The notes under the pieces: generated by a model
Told to the model about the DNA's origin: nothing
Seen by the model: only the letters and a program-made list of their open reading frames with translations
Database searches by the model: none
Assembly (NCBI RefSeq): GCF_017562075.2
Contig: NC_054082.1
Coordinates: forward strand, 10,989,050 to 11,053,049
Origin: Anopheles merus
Lineage: Eukaryota; Arthropoda; Insecta; Diptera; Culicidae
Direction of reading: 5' to 3'
DNA length: 64,000 bases
Shown here: piece by piece, positions 58,294-64,000 of the stretch
How positions within the stretch are numbered: the first letter of the stretch is position 1
Layout of the letters: each line of letters begins with the position of its first letter
Made by a program: the position numbers and the translations under genes

Positions 58294-58390
58294 ATGAGGT
58301 ATTCCATCGCTGCGCAGTGGAACTTTATCGTCTGTGGATTAATTTTGGCAGCATCCTGCATTACCGGTTCCGGTACGAGTCGAATTTTCG
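58294..58390 (+). CDS. First coding exon of a secreted or membrane protein (partial gene)
   Basis: The ATG at 58294 sits in a good context (GTAACCATGA) and opens 32 codons plus one base that end at a strong donor, TTTTCG|GTAAGA (58390/58391). The peptide begins MRYSIAAQWNF, continues with a hydrophobic core (IVCGLILAASC), then a small-residue stretch (ITGSGTSRIF). This is the layout of a cleavable signal peptide with a likely cut near Gly/Ser 25-28. The protein would enter the secretory pathway; its family cannot be told from this exon. No following exon is recognisable before the window ends, so the first coding intron would exceed 5.6 kb. The frame also runs on to a stop at 58540, but the sequence past the donor loses protein character. 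Confidence 0.55.
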
Positions 58391-61300
58391 GTAAGAGCTT
58401 CTTAAATTGCACTCGCTGCGCACTAGACGTTCTGCGTGGATGGCGAAGGAATCTGTCTCGGCAGCCGACTGCAAAGCGGCAAAGTGGCACACAGGCACGA
58501 CGCACGAGCTGGGAAGCACTTAATAAAGTGCTTGCGGAGTAAAAATGACGAACCATGCTGCTGGTTAAAATGCTACACTTTTCACACTCTGCTTGTTGTT
58601 CGTTGCGTTGCAATTGGAGCGAACCGAGTGCTGCTGGAAAGTGGTGCGAACAGTTAAGACACAGCATTAAAGCACAGTTTCAGCTGCAAAAGCGTGCGTG
58701 TGTGTGTGTGTTTGTTTGCGGAAAAAGCAGGAATAAAATGCTACAACAATTCCCCGCTGCGATAAAACACACTCCTCCGCAGGGAATGCTCGAGAGGAAA
58801 AGTGAGGAGAAAAAGCAAAACAAAAAAAAAACTGCTGCTGCTAACACGAACACATCCCTGCAGACCTGTGCTGAGAAGCACTTCAGGTTGCGTTGGTACG
58901 CGGTACCCTTTCCCCGTGCCCTTTCCTCCGCTCCATACGCCCCCATTTCCTATCGACCCCGTTGCGTCTTTATTGGATTTTTATTAAACGCTCTCTACTT
59001 AAACTTTGAAGCATCTTTCTAAACGTTATTACGTGCATCATCTTGAAAGGGATAAGCATGTGCTGTGGGCTGCGGGCTATGATAGCTCATCCGTTGAGCT
59101 CTGGGGCGTCCTTCCCTGCTTCGTGCACGCGGCAGGAAACCTTCCTACCTACAATCTGATACGCAAGATATGTATTCCCCATCCTCCTCCTCCCGACGGA
59201 ACCTTTACCCCCCCCCCCCCCCCTCAACACGCAGGTCGCAGTGTAACTAAGTGTGTTGGGTGGATAACGAGCTGATTGTGCTGCTAGTTGGCAGTAGTAT
59301 CCTTACGGTCGGTGAAGCATAACAGAGGTGTATTATCCCAGCATCCCAGAGCTTGGCTTTTATCAGCTGTATCGATCGTACCCCTGATGGCCTATCGATC
59401 TGTGGGTCCGTGAGGACGAAGCAGCCAGTGCCAGCGAACAGTACAGTGGCGCGTTAATGGGGTCGCATGAGTCATTTTAAGATTGATGTTATAGTGAAAT
59501 TGATTTTGTGTAAAAGGCGGTAATGGTGGGCAGAACATTGTGCTGCAAATCATAATTTATTTCGCTGGGGCGCCCTGAAAGTAGGCAAAATGATTCGTTT
59601 TGTGTTTGCTAATTTATTTGCCTATTTGTCGCATACAGGCAAATAGTTTGTTGGGTTTGCTTTTAAACACATTCAGCTTCCATCGTTTAATACTTAAGTA
59701 CTTTGCTTATGGAGCGTTTTAAAATAGTAAAATAATGCTATGAACCATTGGCTACATCACTACCATTGAAAGATATTTTAAGTTTAAAGTATTTGGCACA
59801 ACCCTTAACGTAAATAGTAACAAAATTCTCGTGGCAGGCTTTTCAATAGCCATACAATAGCAAAATAAATACTTCCTATCCTACAAACCGAAGTGTAGAA
59901 GGGAGTATGACGAATGTTGTAGAATGTAACAGTGCTTTGTTTGTACAGCTTCGTGACAATATAATCAAATGAAAAGAAAGGCGAAACGCGAGTGGAAACC
60001 ACATTGTGCCTTCAACAAAGGTTAATCCATTCGACAAACGTCAATCGAACGCTTTTTTGCCCCCCCCCCCCTCCCCGCGGACTCTCCCTGCACGGCGGTG
60101 GCAAGCTGAGGATGGCTTTCCGTCGTGTTTAATATTTCAATAGTAGTCAAATATAATCGATTGACTCGCGAGGTTTCGAGAACGCAAAATCAATTGCAAG
60201 CTAAACCGTCCGTCTGCGCAACGGCGGGCCGTTGCCGCGCCGGAGAATAACAAAACCCCCGCCACACACACACACACACAAAACGAGTTTACGCAAAAGA
60301 TGAAACACATCATCAAATTTTGCAACAGCACACCAGACGGTTGGCGGGCAGGCAACGGCACGACCACCAGCACACGCCGGCACCATTTTCCGTCCCGATG
60401 GGAGGAACGATACATCCTTGTCAATATTAGCAATTTAAATACACATTGCCTCGAACGTTTCGATCCCAACCTCCCCCCCCCCCCTTCCCCCTCAGTCCGA
60501 TTGCCCATCTGTCCCATCTGCACCGCTTGCCTCCCATCGGTTCCACCTCCCGAGCAGAGAGCCAACATCGTAGCACGAGCGCGATATCCAGCCACCCCGA
60601 TCCCACGTGGGACTTTTACGGGCCACTTTTCGTGTACTAAAAATACAACACAGCAGCAATACAAGAAGAAGTAGAAAAATTCAATACAACCCCTTTTTTC
60701 GACCATCTCGACCGTACGACCCCTAAGTTTCCCCCCTGGCTCCCGCTCCGGCCCTCCCATCCACTGTAACCACGGGGCGAGAAGTTTATTCCGGACATTT
60801 AAACGAGCTTCGCAACCGTTCCGTTCCGATTCGGCAGGCGCGGCAAACACGGCGAGCAACACCGCCCGCTCGCCGAACTCTCTGCCCTGGTCGCGGTGAA
60901 GTGTTTCGACAATTTATTCGACGATACATTACAAATGATTGATTTCGGGCAGGGACGACAAGGACCGTGTTTTTTCGGTACGATGGAAACGGTTTGAGTG
61001 TGGGCTTCAATGGCGGGGGCGGGGAGTGGAGTAGTTGGCCATGCCCACGCAATCGAGCCGGAAAAAGCCCCATTTTGATGCCGTTCGCTTCGTGCGCGCT
61101 TTCTTGCGGGCGGGAAGCGACAGCCGCCGCAAGGGTAGGAATCGCTTTTCTCCCAGCAGACGGCCGGCGGGGAGTGGGCCGAGGGCCCCCAGGGCAAACA
61201 AATCACAACTGAATTAGGATGAATGGTGAAGTATTTGGTTGAATTATGGTACACAATTTCGGGTGTGTGTGTTTGTGTGAGCGCGCACCTCGACAACGGT

Positions 61301-64000
61301 TTGTCGGTTTGGGGTTCGTCCACCGTTTTGAGGTTGAAATGAGCGTCTTCTGACAATTGTTTCATTCACAGCATCCCGCAAAGGACGCACAGTCGTGAAC
61401 GGTGGCTGAAAGGTGGTTGGAAAGCATGGTGTTTTTGTCTTTGCTTGGGACCATAATTAATGTACCCTTTTTGTTTGTGATATTTAAAGGGAACAGTGCA
61501 ATTGTGCGATGAAAAGGCTGCAATGATGTTTCTTTTACTTCCCAATATGAAAACCAACATTCAGGAGGGATGTTGTGGACGATGTCAGTTGGGCGTTGGG
61601 CGCTTTATTTTGATGAGTTTGACAGACGATTACTTTCTACGCACAACAATAAAAAAACAAATTCAGTTAACACAACATTCCATGTTTTATAATGTTTTGA
61701 GTTAACATGAAAACCTCTTTTATTGGTTTGCATGATCGTGTGTACACATATCTGGATGTTCTTAAGAATTTGTTAAGAATGTTTTTAAGTTTCGTCCTGC
61801 TCGAAAAATAGTTCGATTTCTGCTTTCACATGATATTAAAAACTAAAAAAAAATTGTTGCACTTTTTGATGCTTTTTAGGTTTTGTTAATTCGATTTTTG
61901 TAGGTTTTTTGAATATTTTTGCAACGATGTATGGACTGTTCCGTACTATTTATTTAAACCAGTTACATGACTTATTGATCGTTTTCCAAATTTATTAGAC
62001 ACATAGTGTCAGACATTTTTGGCATCATTCCAATACTGAATTTTAAACTAAAAGAGTCAACAAATTTAGGGAACCAGTCAATAAATCGTTAAATAAAAAT
62101 CAAAACATTTAAAAAATAATTGGTAATGTCTACAAAAGGAATCAAAGAGGATGTAAAATTAATTGATTATTTGTTATTTGGCATGTAAAAAATCATGCGG
62201 ATCATGCAAATAAGTTATTGAAAATTATTGTGATGGAATTTAAATATATCATTGCTTTTGAAAAACATCTCATCAGCAGTTAATAAATCTGTTCATTTTG
62301 AGCAAAATGCTTTTTTAAATAATTGAACTAGAATTAAAATAGTACGCTAGGACTAGGGCTGGATATTGATGTTGTACTTTATTGAATTATTATATTATTG
62401 TATCGTTTATATGTTACTTTTGCTGTTAGTTTACTTTTATAACATTGTTTATAAGTTGTTTACTATTTTTTATTTAATAAAACTTAATCTATTTATGAGA
62501 CGCATTATTGAACTGCCCTTGCATATGTCATCGCGAGGAAATGATCAGTTGTTGCGAAAAACCTACACGCTTATCTATCAACTATGTTTATTCATAGAAT
62601 CAAATCAGCATCAGTATTATTCAATATCCACACACAGAAACACCTACACACATATCGTACGCTCACCAACTCATTATTTTGCTTACTTGTGTGACACTGA
62701 CACGGGGAAGGCAAAACAAACAAAAAAAAGCATCACCAAACTGTACCATTGTGCACGCTTCATTACTGCACAAAAGAGGAGAATGATCTTTATACCCGAA
62801 CAAGCAAACACAACGGCACCATTTGCCCTGGGAAACTGTTTTCGCTCAACGTCAATGCTCGGCGTGTGTTCGGTCGGCGGCTTTCGCCACCCGACTCAAC
62901 GTAATTGACAAATGGCTTACGACTCCGGGAAAGCAAGGACGCTCATTTGCACCTTCTTAATAATCCAATTAATTTGGCCCGAGGTCCTTTCGGCAAACAA
63001 GATTATCCTTAAACCGAAACGACCCTTGCACTTGCCGCCGACCATCCACCGCTATCAGCCGTGCTCTGCTTATGATTTGTTAATTTGATTCTACAAAATC
63101 GTTTCGTTCGATTCGTACGGTGAAGTAGCAAGGCGAACGCAGCAGCATCAGCAGCATCAGCAGCAGCAGACGGCATCAAGAACGTCTGGGCACGGTCACT
63201 CCTCTCTACTTCTAGCATTGAGGGGTTTTTTTATTAACGTTCCTTCCCAACTCATTTGAGCGTCATTGAGCTCCCCCATTCTTTTGGAGAGGCGAACAGC
63301 GTTTACAAAACTGGTACCAGCTTGCCCCAAGCGTCATCTCCAGCATCCGAAACGGGGTGGAAGAAATACATTTATAATCCTACAACCGATTGATACCGAA
63401 AGGAGACTGACGTAACGGTGTTCGTACGAGCTGTGCACAGATTTCCACTTGCAGCAGTAGCCGTTTTGTTCCCCGTCTATCTTTCTCCCCTTCACACACA
63501 GCTCGGTTTGCTCGCTGTCGTCGCGTGTGTCATTCCAATTTTGTGATAAAATGTGCCACAGCCGGTTTTGCCGGTGGATGCTCTGCATTCGACAGGTCGT
63601 GGCTCTGCGGGGCGCTTGGGGATCACGCGACTGCCGGCCCACTCCAATCAATCCGACCGTCCGATTTTGGCTCGCCCCGTGTAAGGCGTACGAAGAAAGC
63701 CAAACTACGACAGCGGCAGCTGTCTGTTCCAGACGCGCGCTCTGAGCTACTGCGCTTAAGATCGAACGTCTTAGTTGCCTAGCCCTGCCCTGGCAAACAC
63801 TCGAATGGTAGCGTCCCGAAGTGTCTGCCTGTCTGCATTTTCTTTTTTCACATACACACACACATACACACACACAGTGAGATGATTCGTAAAAACTGAT
63901 AAAAACTGGCCCGCTACGGCGAAAGGAGAAAGTTTTGTTCGCTTCAAAAGTATACGAGCGAAGGAGGAAAGGAAGAAGAAAAATACACAAAACATCAACC
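58391..64000. other. Probable large first coding intron of the right-hand gene
   Basis: No exon with domain character is visible on either strand. It contains C runs at 59208-59223, 60060-60071 and 60473-60484, short CA runs near 60266 and 63851-63875, a CAG-type run near 63140-63168, and an AT-rich block at 61,680-62,620. Frames of 180-241 codons occur at 60137-60862, 62366-62908 and 63334-63990, but their composition is irregular and they are rejected. Confidence 0.4.

Noticed and set aside
60137..60862. 241-codon minus-strand frame
   Set aside because: It crosses a CA run and C/G homopolymers, and no family is recognisable; it most likely lies in an intron of the plus-strand gene.
63334..63990. 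218-codon minus-strand frame
   Set aside because: It includes Cys-Val codons from a CA run, an overlapping plus-strand frame exists, and no domain is seen.

Overview
The window looks like nuclear DNA from a mosquito, most likely an Anopheles of the gambiae type. The main evidence is a complete, intron-containing Dicer-1 gene of the fly/mosquito type, together with short introns (62-102 bp) with GT-AG ends, CAG/CAA-rich coding repeats and abundant (CA)n/(GT)n arrays. The species call is inference; no species-specific marker was checked.

The left quarter (1-16,000) is a compact block of genes, all read on the minus strand. From left to right they are: the 5' end of a Gln-rich gene running off the window edge (1-245); an intronless gene for a protein with six exact 23-residue STPR repeats (1171-2247); a DOC-1/CDK2AP1 homologue linked to the NuRD complex (3859-4447); Dicer-1 (5032-12557, eight coding exons, 2,341 residues); a CRAL-TRIO/SEC14-type lipid-binding protein (13444-14822, seven coding exons, 285 residues); and a weaker candidate gene for a small unknown protein (15401-16015). 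I derived the Dicer-1 and CRAL-TRIO exon chains from splice sites and family resemblance. In both, the joined length divides by three and the frame stays open.

From about 16,000 to 57,000 I find no convincing gene. This stretch is intergenic or deep intronic. It holds six long CA/GT microsatellites, several 12-17 bp C or G runs, CT/GA tracts, and an AT-rich island at 21,300-23,450 with at least three damaged copies of a tRNA-derived SINE-like element (a fourth lies at 48,743-48,935). One ORF ending at a strong splice donor (41,571-42,065, minus) is the best of the weak coding candidates there.

At the right end a plus-strand gene appears to begin. A GT-rich leader is followed at 58,294-58,390 by a start codon, a signal-peptide-like segment and a clean splice donor, so the rest (58,391-64,000) is probably its first coding intron, with the gene continuing outside the window.

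The annotated genes do not form a pathway. They share strand and tight spacing, and several are regulatory: Dicer-1 makes microRNAs, DOC-1 acts in chromatin remodelling, and STPR proteins are DNA-binding. I found no CRISPR array, tRNA gene, rRNA gene, viral sequence or recognisable new multi-gene system. The most interesting points are the probable tandem STPR-type gene pair, the two-frame N-terminus of the DOC-1 gene, the half-degenerate Dicer-1 helicase, and the SINE family.
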